Positions 8,081 to 14,900 of a DNA stretch of 32,954 nucleotides are shown piece after piece. Position 1 is the first letter of the stretch; the number at the start of each line of letters is the position of its first letter. This stretch comes from Helicobacter anatolicus (lineage in GTDB: Bacteria; Campylobacterota; Campylobacteria; Campylobacterales; Helicobacteraceae): assembly GCF_021300615.1 (NCBI RefSeq), contig NZ_JAJTMY010000006.1, positions 1 through 32,954 of the forward strand. The letters are read 5' to 3'. A model generated the notes under the pieces. That model was given only the letters and a program-made list of their open reading frames with translations, had not been told where the DNA came from and did no database searches. A program made the translations under genes and the position numbers.

Positions 8081-9790
8081 TTACTTTTGATTAGAAAATA
8101 CCCTATAATTGTAAGGTACAAGATTTTTATCCAATTTAAGCAAGTCTTTTGGTGCATCATCTTGTAGCGGGCTTTCATAGTAACGTTTATTATTAACTTC
8201 TGAAGGCTTTGGTGCAATTTTTCTCATATCTTCAAACCCAAGCTTACTAGCTTGCATCTTAATTCCATATTTCATGGCAATAGCCAAAACCTCATTTTGT
8301 CCATCTTTTGCATATTTTACAGCTTGCAATGCAATGCGGTTACTTTCTCTTGGATTATGAAAACCTGAAGAATTCTCAGCATTCATAAAATCTGCTCTCA
8401 TTTGGCTTTTTCTATGTAATTCCAAAGCAGGTGTCAAAATCTTTGTAATCTCTATTTCTTGTTGTTTTTTATCTGCAATCTTTGCGAACTCTTGTAGCTT
8501 TAACATTTCGCTTCTTAGAGTTGTAATATCTTGAATCAAACTCGCAACTGCATATTCCGCACTTCTAATATTGGCTGCTACCATCCTTTGTATATCTTTT
8601 ACTTGATTTTTTAAATAATCTTCATTTTGAGTATGACAAGATTTACAAGATGCATTTACATCAAGCAGAGGAGAGGCAATAAAGTGATTAGTCACCTTTT
8701 TAGCACCTTTTCTTGTATAAGGCATATGACAATCCGCACAGCTCACACCATTTGCTGCATGCACACTACCAGAATAAAGCTCTGCTTCAGGATGCTGCAT
8801 TTTTAAAATAGGTGCCTTAGTTGATGCATGAATAAAATCGTAAGGAAAACTATCTCTTACACTCTCATAATAATCATCAAACATTTCGATTCTAAAAGGC
8901 TCTCCTTTTTTCCAAAACTTCCAAGGATAAGTCAATTCAATACCATTTGCTTGCACTTCAATGATTTTATTTCCTTCTCTAAATTCAGGAATCTCCTGAT
9001 AGTTTGTTTCAGCTTTAACAGTTACTTTTTTTCCTGTAGGTTGATTATAATACTCAACATGGCATTGCATACAAACTAAAGATCGCATTTCTTGACGATC
9101 CGCCTTAATTCCATGCTTTTCATCACTTTCATAACCACGAGCAATAAAAGCTTTTATTGCAGCAGGTCTTGTAACACGCAAACTCATATCATCAGGATTA
9201 TGACAATCTGCACAAGTGCTTCCCATTTTTTTACCATGCACAGTATTTGGACCTTCCATCATTTTAATAATTGTCCAGTATTTCATTGTATTAAATTCTA
9301 TCCAACCAAACTTTTTAACAAGATTTTGCAAATTTCCTGTATGACAATTCATGCAGGCACCAGGCTGACCATCAAAAGCCTTCAAACCATGACTATTGAG
9401 ATATTCCTTATTATTTCTCAATGTATCCATTTGATCAATTTGAGAATAATAGTGGCTTCTGTTTTGATTGTAGTCATACTTAAATGCATACCCATCCCAA
9501 AACATTGTAAGTTGCGGATAACGATTGATTTTACTATAAGGGTAACTTCCAGCAAACTCTGTTGCAGTATGAGTAGAATCTTTCATTTTTAGATACATAT
9601 CCAAATAATCTGGGAATCTCGCACCCCATACAGCAAAATCTGGATTATCATCACTCAATCCTTGCAAATTTTCTGTCTTTATCGCAACACTTTCACTTTT
9701 TTTAGCACCAATATCTGCGCTAAACCACGCAATACCTATGCCTAAAACAATCCCGATAATAATTAAAACCAATAAGCCCTTTGTCTTCAT
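8081..9790 (-). CDS. nrfA: Pentahaem nitrite reductase NrfA (cytochrome c552)
   Basis: This 569-residue periplasmic enzyme reduces nitrite to ammonium with six electrons, in nitrite respiration and nitrosative-stress defence. An N-terminal hydrophobic helix (5-24) serves as signal or anchor. Five haem-binding motifs are visible: CMNCH (146-150), CADCH (193-197), CMQCH (240-244), CADCH (351-355) and CKSCH (382-386). The first, normally the active-site haem with lysine ligation (CXXCK) in E. coli and Wolinella, is CXXCH here, as reported for Campylobacter jejuni. Family blocks CMQCHVEYY and HPEAELYSGSVHAANGV surround the active site. It follows nrfH by 20 bases and ends in a hairpin terminator. 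Confidence 0.95.
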   Translation of the reverse strand: MKTKGLLVLIIIGIVLGIGIAWFSADIGAKKSESVAIKTENLQGLSDDNPDFAVWGARFPDYLDMYLKMKDSTHTATEFAGSYPYSKINRYPQLTMFWDGYAFKYDYNQNRSHYYSQIDQMDTLRNNKEYLNSHGLKAFDGQPGACMNCHTGNLQNLVKKFGWIEFNTMKYWTIIKMMEGPNTVHGKKMGSTCADCHNPDDMSLRVTRPAAIKAFIARGYESDEKHGIKADRQEMRSLVCMQCHVEYYNQPTGKKVTVKAETNYQEIPEFREGNKIIEVQANGIELTYPWKFWKKGEPFRIEMFDDYYESVRDSFPYDFIHASTKAPILKMQHPEAELYSGSVHAANGVSCADCHMPYTRKGAKKVTNHFIASPLLDVNASCKSCHTQNEDYLKNQVKDIQRMVAANIRSAEYAVASLIQDITTLRSEMLKLQEFAKIADKKQQEIEITKILTPALELHRKSQMRADFMNAENSSGFHNPRESNRIALQAVKYAKDGQNEVLAIAMKYGIKMQASKLGFEDMRKIAPKPSEVNNKRYYESPLQDDAPKDLLKLDKNLVPYNYRVFSNQK

Positions 9791-9810
9791 TTTCTTTCCT
9801 TTTTGTTTTG

Positions 9811-10284
9811 TTAATAATTTCGCTTATGCCCTACATTTTTATGACAAGATACACAACTTAAACTTTGATCTTGGTGCTGTGCTTTCAAAGTAGGATTTGT
9901 AATATTTTCTACATAGTCCTTATGACAAGATATACAATTTTCTTGCACCCATTTTTTTGTCTTTTCATTAGCTTCAAAATGTGTGGGTAAATTTTTTTCA
10001 AATGTAAAAACCATCATATGCCCCAATCCACTTTCTGCTTTTGCAACCCACTTTCTAAAAAAAGTATGTGGCAAATGACAATCTATGCATCGTGCAACAG
10101 CTTTATGCGAACTTTTATTATAATCATCATACACCTCATGCATCACATGACAATTATTACAAGCTGCAGAATCGCTACTTAGATATGAAAGTCCATTGGC
10201 ATTATAAAAAATAAAAAAACCACCACCTACAAGAGCGCCCATAATCAAGACAAGCAATGAAAATAAAATAGCTTTTTTTCCCAT
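9811..10284 (-). CDS. nrfH: Tetrahaem quinol dehydrogenase NrfH (NapC/NirT family)
   Basis: This 157-residue membrane-anchored cytochrome c takes electrons from menaquinol and passes them to NrfA. One N-terminal transmembrane helix (about 5-27) is followed by four CXXCH motifs: CNNCH (42-46), CIDCH (66-70), CISCH (117-121) and CVSCH (144-148). The Met two residues after the first motif (CNNCHVM) matches the Met axial ligand known for NrfH haem 1. Length agrees with Wolinella and Campylobacter NrfH. GGGAGAG before the ATG supports the start. It is the first gene of the nrfHA operon and is divergent from pgeF. Confidence 0.95.
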   Translation of the reverse strand: MGKKAILFSLLVLIMGALVGGGFFIFYNANGLSYLSSDSAACNNCHVMHEVYDDYNKSSHKAVARCIDCHLPHTFFRKWVAKAESGLGHMMVFTFEKNLPTHFEANEKTKKWVQENCISCHKDYVENITNPTLKAQHQDQSLSCVSCHKNVGHKRNY

Positions 10285-10315
10285 CCACTCTCCCTCATTT
10301 TTGCTTTGTTTTGTT

Positions 10316-10342
10316 ATATTAAGTTATTTTTAATCTTAATAT
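10316..10342. promoter_or_regulatory. 8-bp inverted repeat upstream of nrfH (candidate operator)
   Basis: ATATTAAG (10316-10323) and CTTAATAT (10335-10342) form a perfect inverted repeat with an 11-base spacer, 32 bases upstream of the nrfH ATG in the nrfH/pgeF divergent region. Its half-site resembles the TTAA core of Crp/Fnr-family boxes, but the spacing is longer than the usual four. A regulator site for nitrite or oxygen control is a guess. Confidence 0.35.
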
Positions 10343-10430
10343 TTTAGTATTCTAATAACATTTATATAAAACACTGCTTAAATTAAAATGATTTTCTATT
10401 ATTTAATTTTTAATTAAAAAAGGTGCCGTA

Positions 10431-11186
10431 ATGTTATTTTTTTCACATGAAGAAAGTAAAATATTTGCAAATACAAAATTAAAATTTATCATCACCTCAA
10501 GACTCCATGGCTTTAGCAAACCTCCATTTGATAGCCTCAATCTTGCCTATCATGTAAAAGACAATCCTGATAATGTAAGAAGGAATCGAGAAATTGTGCT
10601 AAAAAGTTATTTTCCACAAAAAAAGCTTGTTTGGCTCAATCAAGTCCATGGCAATCAAATTCTCACACCCCATACACATGGAATGATTGGCGATGGCGAT
10701 GGAATCTTGTGTAATGATCCTTCCTATGTCTCTATGATTATGGTGGCAGATTGTATGCCAGTTTGTATTTTTGATTCCAAAAATCATGTCTTTTCTTTAT
10801 TACATTGTGGCAGAGCAGGTATCTTTACTTCCATCATTCCTATAACCATTCACAAAATGCAAAAAACATATCAAAGTCAAACTAATGATTTATATATCTA
10901 TCTAGGCCCTTGTCTTAAGGCATGCTGCTATGAAATCCAAGAAGATATCATCACGCAAACTCAACAACTTTTTCCAAGAATATCCCAAAATATCCTTCAC
11001 AAAAAAGATGAAAAAACTTTTTTGGATCTCACCACACTAGTACTACATCAATTAAATACACTAAAAATCCCTCAAAAAAACATTGAAATCTCCCCTATAT
11101 GCACAAAACACACTCCAAATCTTTTTTCCTATCGAAGAGAAAAAAATACAGGTAGATTTGCAATTCTTGCTAGTTTGCAAACATAA
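10431..11186 (+). CDS. pgeF: Peptidoglycan editing factor / multicopper-type purine phosphorylase domain protein (YfiH, DUF152)
   Basis: This 251-residue protein belongs to the YfiH/PgeF/LACC1 family, cytoplasmic zinc enzymes linked to purine nucleoside metabolism and to removing mis-incorporated residues from peptidoglycan precursors. The metal-site residues are present: His73 in NQVHGNQ (70-76), Cys108 in VADCMPV (105-111) and His125 in LLHCGRAG (123-130). The usual HAGWRG is HCGRAG here, so the tryptophan is absent. Other family blocks are GPCLKACCYEI and FSYRREKNTGRFA near the C-terminus. It lies 73 bases before hypB, with a promoter-like box between them, so it is probably a separate unit. 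Exact substrate uncertain. Confidence 0.88.
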   Translation: MLFFSHEESKIFANTKLKFIITSRLHGFSKPPFDSLNLAYHVKDNPDNVRRNREIVLKSYFPQKKLVWLNQVHGNQILTPHTHGMIGDGDGILCNDPSYVSMIMVADCMPVCIFDSKNHVFSLLHCGRAGIFTSIIPITIHKMQKTYQSQTNDLYIYLGPCLKACCYEIQEDIITQTQQLFPRISQNILHKKDEKTFLDLTTLVLHQLNTLKIPQKNIEISPICTKHTPNLFSYRREKNTGRFAILASLQT

Positions 11187-11215
11187 AACTCCTAAAGACA
11201 TTTATCATCACAAAG

Positions 11216-11221
11216 TATAAT
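11216..11221 (+). promoter_or_regulatory. Candidate -10 box of hypBCD
   Basis: A perfect TATAAT lies 39-44 bases before the hypB ATG, with AAAGG at 11248-11252 as ribosome binding site. This suits a promoter driving hypB-hypC-hypD independently of pgeF. The region is very AT-rich, so the match is suggestive only. Confidence 0.45.
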
Positions 11222-11259
11222 TAAAAAAATATGATTTACATTATTCTAAAGGTTTTCCA

Positions 11260-11976
11260 ATGAGAGAAAATTTAAAAAACAATCCAAATTTAAATGAAAA
11301 AAGTATTCAAATCGTCGAAAAAATCCTTAGTAAAAATGACCTTAAAGCTAATGAGCTTAGAGAACATTATAAAAATGATGGGCTTTATACAATCAATTTT
11401 ATGAGCTCTCCTGGTAGCGGAAAGACAACTCTATTAGAAAACCTCTCTAAATTTGAAGATTTTAAATTTTGCGTTGTAGAAGGCGACTTGCAAACTAACA
11501 GAGATGCAGAAAGATTGCAAAAAATGGGGATAGCTGCAGAACAGATTGCAACAGGAGAAGCATGTCACCTTGAAGCTAGCATGGTAGAAAGGGCATATAA
11601 TATACTAAAACAAAAAGGGCAAATTCAAAATTGTGATTATTTAATTATTGAAAATGTTGGAAATCTTGTTTGTCCGGCGAGTTATGATTTAGGTGCAGCA
11701 CTCAATATCGTACTACTTTCTGTGCCTGAAGGCGATGACAAAATTCTTAAATATCCTAGCATGTTTTTATGCGCTGATGCTGTAATTATAAGTAAGGCAG
11801 ATATGATTGACTATTTTGGTTTTAGAATCTCGCAAGTACAAGAAGATATGCAAAAGCTAAAGCCACAAGTCCCTATTTTTCTAACCAGCTCTAAGGATAT
11901 GAGTAGTTTAGAAAAAATCAAAGATTTTATTATCCAGAAAAATAAAGAACAATATTTTTCAAATCATTCTTTTTGA
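11260..11976 (+). CDS. hypB: Hydrogenase/urease nickel incorporation GTPase HypB
   Basis: This 238-residue GTPase delivers nickel, with HypA, to NiFe-hydrogenase; in Helicobacter the pair also serves urease where urease is present. The P-loop SPGSGKTT is at 50-57, followed by VVEGDLQTNRDAERL (72-86), the metal-binding CHLEA with Cys102-His103, Cys138 in NLVCPASYD, and SKAD (178-181) in the guanine-specificity position normally NKxD. There is no N-terminal histidine-rich nickel-storage stretch, as in H. pylori HypB. hypC follows after nine bases, and hypD overlaps hypC, so the three form one operon. hypA, hypE and hypF and hydrogenase subunits are not in the window. Confidence 0.96.
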   Translation: MRENLKNNPNLNEKSIQIVEKILSKNDLKANELREHYKNDGLYTINFMSSPGSGKTTLLENLSKFEDFKFCVVEGDLQTNRDAERLQKMGIAAEQIATGEACHLEASMVERAYNILKQKGQIQNCDYLIIENVGNLVCPASYDLGAALNIVLLSVPEGDDKILKYPSMFLCADAVIISKADMIDYFGFRISQVQEDMQKLKPQVPIFLTSSKDMSSLEKIKDFIIQKNKEQYFSNHSF

Positions 11977-11985
11977 GAAATCAAA

Positions 11986-12252
11986 ATGTGTCTTGCAATC
12001 CCATCTCAAGTTATTTCCATAGATAAATCTAAAAATACCGCAACTGTAGAAACTCTAGGCGTGCAAAGAGAAGCAAGTCTAGATCTCATGCAAGATGAAA
12101 TAAAAATTGGAGAATATGTTTTATTGCATATTGGCTACATTATGAGTAAAATTGACAAAGAAGATGCTTTAGAATCTCTAAAGCTTTATCAACAAATGAT
12201 TGAGAACATGGAAGATGAAGAAGAATATGTCGATCCACTCTACAAAAAATAG
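11986..12252 (+). CDS. hypC: Hydrogenase maturation chaperone HypC
   Basis: This 88-residue small chaperone of the HypC/HupF family starts with the diagnostic MCLAIPSQV. The N-terminal cysteine (Cys2) is the functional residue that carries the Fe(CN)2CO unit together with HypD and hands it to the hydrogenase large subunit. The central IGEYVLLHIGYIMSKID block is typical of the family. The C-terminal tail is acidic (NMEDEEEYVDPL). It lies nine bases after hypB, and its last 26 bases overlap the start of hypD, implying translational coupling. Confidence 0.96.
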   Translation: MCLAIPSQVISIDKSKNTATVETLGVQREASLDLMQDEIKIGEYVLLHIGYIMSKIDKEDALESLKLYQQMIENMEDEEEYVDPLYKK

Positions 12253-13360
12253 TGCTTTTTTAATCAATTCCTTTAGAGATAAAAATACTATCTTAGCCCT
12301 TGCAGAAAAAATTGTTATAGAATCAAAAAAACTTCCTCATGATCTCTATATGATGGAGGTATGTGGAGGGCATACACATACACTAATGAAATACGGACTT
12401 ACAAAATTATTACCAAAAAACATCCACTGCATTCATGGTCCTGGCTGTCCTGTTTGCATTATGCCAAAAAATAGAATCAATCAAGCCTATGAAATTGCAA
12501 TGCAAAAAGATGTGATTTTACTAACTCTTGGAGATATGCTCAAAGTGCCAGGATCAAAAGGAAGCTTGCAACATGCCAGAAGTCTTGGAGCTGAAATTGG
12601 TTTTCTTTATTCCCCTTTACAAGCCATAGAGGTTGCACAAAAAAATCCTAACAAAAAAGTCGTATATTTTGCCATAGGCTTTGAGACAACCACGCCAATG
12701 ACTGCTGCATTGTTGCAAAAAGCCATCGAATTAAAAATCAATAATTTATTTTTTCACATCAATCATGTTTTAGTGCCACCACCTCTTTATACAATTTTAG
12801 ATTCCAAAGATACAAAGGTTAATTCCTTGATTGCACCATCTCATGTAAGCGTAATCACAGGCTCTAAAATCTATGAACCTATATTTGAAAAATATCAAAT
12901 TCCTATTGTTGTCAGTGGTTTTGAACCCGTAGATATGATGCAAAGCATCTTAATGCTTGTCCAACAAGTTGTAAACAATACTCCCAAACTCGAAATTCAA
13001 TACTCCAGAGTTGTCAATACAAATGGCAATCTCAAAGCCCAAAAACTAGTAAAAACATTTATGGAAACACGAGAAGAGTTTCAATGGCGAGGACTTGGAA
13101 ATATCCCCTATTCTGCATTACGACTCAAAAAAGAATTTGCAAAATACGATGCAGAAATTATCTTTGATTCCATTCTTAGCAAAGAAAATATTCAAGATAA
13201 TCGTGCATGTCGTTGTGGGGATATTTTAAGAGGTATTGCTAAGCCGCTAGATTGCAAAGTTTTTGGCAAATCATGTACACCACAAAATCCACTTGGAAGT
13301 TGTATGGTAAGTAGCGAAGGGGCATGTGCAGCTTACTATAAATATGGCTACACAAATTAA
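12227..13360 (+). CDS. hypD: Hydrogenase maturation iron-sulfur protein HypD
   Basis: This 377-residue protein is the scaffold on which the Fe(CN)2CO cofactor of NiFe-hydrogenase is assembled with HypC. Signatures: MEVCGGHTHT (43-52), GPGCPVCIMP (71-80) with the CXXC pair, FAIGFETTTPMTA, and C-terminal cysteines that bind the 4Fe-4S cluster in CRCGDILRG and SCTPQNPLGSCMVSSEGAC. I chose ATG 12227, which overlaps hypC by 26 bases, because an earlier in-frame ATG at 12200 adds nine basic residues unlike the family, and GAAGAAGA precedes 12227. Length is normal for HypD. It converges on the next gene with a one-base gap. Confidence 0.95.
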   Translation: MSIHSTKNSAFLINSFRDKNTILALAEKIVIESKKLPHDLYMMEVCGGHTHTLMKYGLTKLLPKNIHCIHGPGCPVCIMPKNRINQAYEIAMQKDVILLTLGDMLKVPGSKGSLQHARSLGAEIGFLYSPLQAIEVAQKNPNKKVVYFAIGFETTTPMTAALLQKAIELKINNLFFHINHVLVPPPLYTILDSKDTKVNSLIAPSHVSVITGSKIYEPIFEKYQIPIVVSGFEPVDMMQSILMLVQQVVNNTPKLEIQYSRVVNTNGNLKAQKLVKTFMETREEFQWRGLGNIPYSALRLKKEFAKYDAEIIFDSILSKENIQDNRACRCGDILRGIAKPLDCKVFGKSCTPQNPLGSCMVSSEGACAAYYKYGYTN

Positions 13361-13361
13361 A

Positions 13362-14114
13362 TCAAAGCATTTCTCTTATTTTTAGTGCAGAATCTAAAAT
13401 TGCAGGATTTTTTACACCAAAAATATTTAATCCTATTTCATCTATTCTTTGTTTTAAATATGCCTCCCTATCTTCAAAACCATGGTTTTTTGCAACTTCA
13501 TCTAAATTATTTTCTTTTTTTGGAAGATTTTTAAACTTTTCTTCATAAATACTATATATTTCATTAAAATCTTGATTATCAAGCTCTAAATTTGCTGCCA
13601 CATCAAGCAAAAATTCTTTTTCTTGTTCATCAATCTCACCATCAAGATATATCAACAACAACAAAAATTCCACAAAACGCAAACGCTTTTTATATTCTGC
13701 ATAGCTCATTGTTAAAAATTTTTTTGCTAAATCTATAAGATCACTTTTATAAAAATCCCCATCTATCATTTTATTAATCTCATCGACATAAAGTGCTTTA
13801 TCCTGACCCTTTTCGTGCAAATATTTTGTTGCAAAATCCTGCATAATTACCCGATAAATTTCCTGCATGTTTTGTCTATTTGGAAATTGCGCACAAATTG
13901 CTAACATCACCCCCAATTCTGTGTTTGCAAATTTTTCCATGGGATCTAATATTTTTTCTGTTTCATAAGGGTCTTCTTTTATATTATATTCTTTTGCATA
14001 AGTGGAATTTTTTGAATATTTATTAGATGATAAAGGATTTTTAAGATATTTATTTAGTTCTTGATACAAAAAATACACTACAATACCTGCGATGACTAAC
14101 AATAAAATTTCCAT
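13362..14114 (-). CDS. Membrane-anchored TerB-like protein
   Basis: This 250-residue protein has an N-terminal transmembrane helix (2-18), a polar linker, and a helical region about 65-195 that resembles the TerB/DjlA N-terminal fold, notably FLLLLIYLDGEIDEQEKEFL (150-169), where the DGEID acidic motif is typical. The C-terminus (205-250) holds a further helical segment (HGFEDREAYLKQRIDEIG). It has no DnaJ domain, so it is not DjlA itself. AAGGAG four bases before the ATG supports the start. It is the last gene of the kefB-pepF operon, one base after the 107-residue membrane protein gene. Function unknown; a membrane-associated helper role is only inferred from the fold. Confidence 0.7.
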   Translation of the reverse strand: MEILLLVIAGIVVYFLYQELNKYLKNPLSSNKYSKNSTYAKEYNIKEDPYETEKILDPMEKFANTELGVMLAICAQFPNRQNMQEIYRVIMQDFATKYLHEKGQDKALYVDEINKMIDGDFYKSDLIDLAKKFLTMSYAEYKKRLRFVEFLLLLIYLDGEIDEQEKEFLLDVAANLELDNQDFNEIYSIYEEKFKNLPKKENNLDEVAKNHGFEDREAYLKQRIDEIGLNIFGVKNPAILDSALKIREML

Positions 14115-14115
14115 A

Positions 14116-14439
14116 CTACTCCTTAAATTTAGAATTAAAACTTTCTCTATGTACTTCCATATGTTGTTCTCTTTTAAGGCGGTTTAGCTTTTTTGCCCGT
14201 TCAATCTCTTCTTTTTGTTTCAACTCAATAGCCATTAATCTTTCTCTTTTTTCTCGCATTTTCTGGATAAATTCCTCGCGTTTTTTAGGAGATTGAAATT
14301 TAATAGGCTTGACCACTAAAATTAAAAATACAAAAATTGCCAATACTACAGCAATAGCGACTAAATTACTCTGGTCAATATAATACCAAACTCCGCCAAG
14401 AAAAAAAGCTAAAATAACTTTTAAAAAAAATTTAAACAT
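14116..14439 (-). CDS. Small two-helix membrane protein with basic coiled tail
   Basis: This 107-residue protein is not recognised. Two hydrophobic helices (about 3-20 and 27-45) are followed by a highly charged, Lys/Arg/Glu-rich helix (50-107), which would lie in the cytoplasm as a coiled coil. Both flanking genes are in the same direction with gaps of 1 and 17 bases, so it is expressed with them. The adjacent TerB-like protein is also membrane anchored, and a physical partnership is conceivable but unsupported by sequence. GGATAAAGG before the ATG is an adequate ribosome binding site. Confidence 0.65.
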   Translation of the reverse strand: MFKFFLKVILAFFLGGVWYYIDQSNLVAIAVVLAIFVFLILVVKPIKFQSPKKREEFIQKMREKRERLMAIELKQKEEIERAKKLNRLKREQHMEVHRESFNSKFKE

Positions 14440-14456
14440 TAGCCTTTATCCATTTT

Positions 14457-14900
14457 TTAGAGATATTGCTTATTATGTGGATTAGACATAATGGCTTCCA
14501 TGGATTTTTGCAATTCATCTTCTTGTGTACAATCAAATAAATCCTTACAAGACAATCGTGTAAAAACTGGTACATCCTTATCTTTTGGATTTGTAATAAT
14601 AACTTGCAAAATATCTCTAAAACTAATTTCAACATATCTTCCAATATTTTCACTACCAAAACCTGCTTCAAAAATTATACCTCTTGCAGTAAGTTCGATA
14701 CTATCAAAAGTATAGCCCTTTAAAACAAAAAGGCTAATGGGTTGAAAATTTTCCATAATTTCTCTAGGAAGTTCTGGCATAAATTTTACTCGATCAATCA
14801 AGCAAAATAAGCTAAAATGTATTTTTTCACTTAATAAAAAATTAATTACACTTTCACATTGTTTATCTTGTAGTTTTTCAAACTTCATAATTGTGCTCAT
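14457..14900 (-). CDS. SspB-like protein (candidate ClpX adaptor)
   Basis: This 147-residue protein looks like a divergent member of the SspB family (adaptors that hand ssrA-tagged proteins to ClpXP). From residue 21, LLSEKIHFSLFCLID matches the first helix/strand of SspB, and IELTARGIIFEAGFGSENIG (68-87) followed by RYVEISFRDILQVI (88-101) parallels E. coli SspB LELANDEVRFNARFG..RQVSVPLAAVLAIY. The C-terminal tail lacks the LRVVK-like ClpX-binding end of E. coli SspB. Assignment rests on by-eye alignment and is inference. The ATG overlaps the pepF stop (ATGA), so the gene is coupled to pepF; an alternative start is Met5. It could equally be an unrelated protein with similar strand order. Confidence 0.5.
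   Translation of the reverse strand: MSTIMKFEKLQDKQCESVINFLLSEKIHFSLFCLIDRVKFMPELPREIMENFQPISLFVLKGYTFDSIELTARGIIFEAGFGSENIGRYVEISFRDILQVIITNPKDKDVPVFTRLSCKDLFDCTQEDELQKSMEAIMSNPHNKQYL

Noticed and set aside
8828-9592. Open frames on the plus strand antisense to nrfA (83 and 166 codons)
   Set aside because: They lie wholly inside a well-supported nrfA gene, show no family motifs, and have low-complexity Ile/Ser/Cys-rich composition typical of antisense frames in AT-rich DNA.
12200-12226. Upstream ATG extension of hypD
   Set aside because: It adds nine residues unlike HypD N-termini and lies deep in hypC; ATG 12227 has a better upstream purine stretch.
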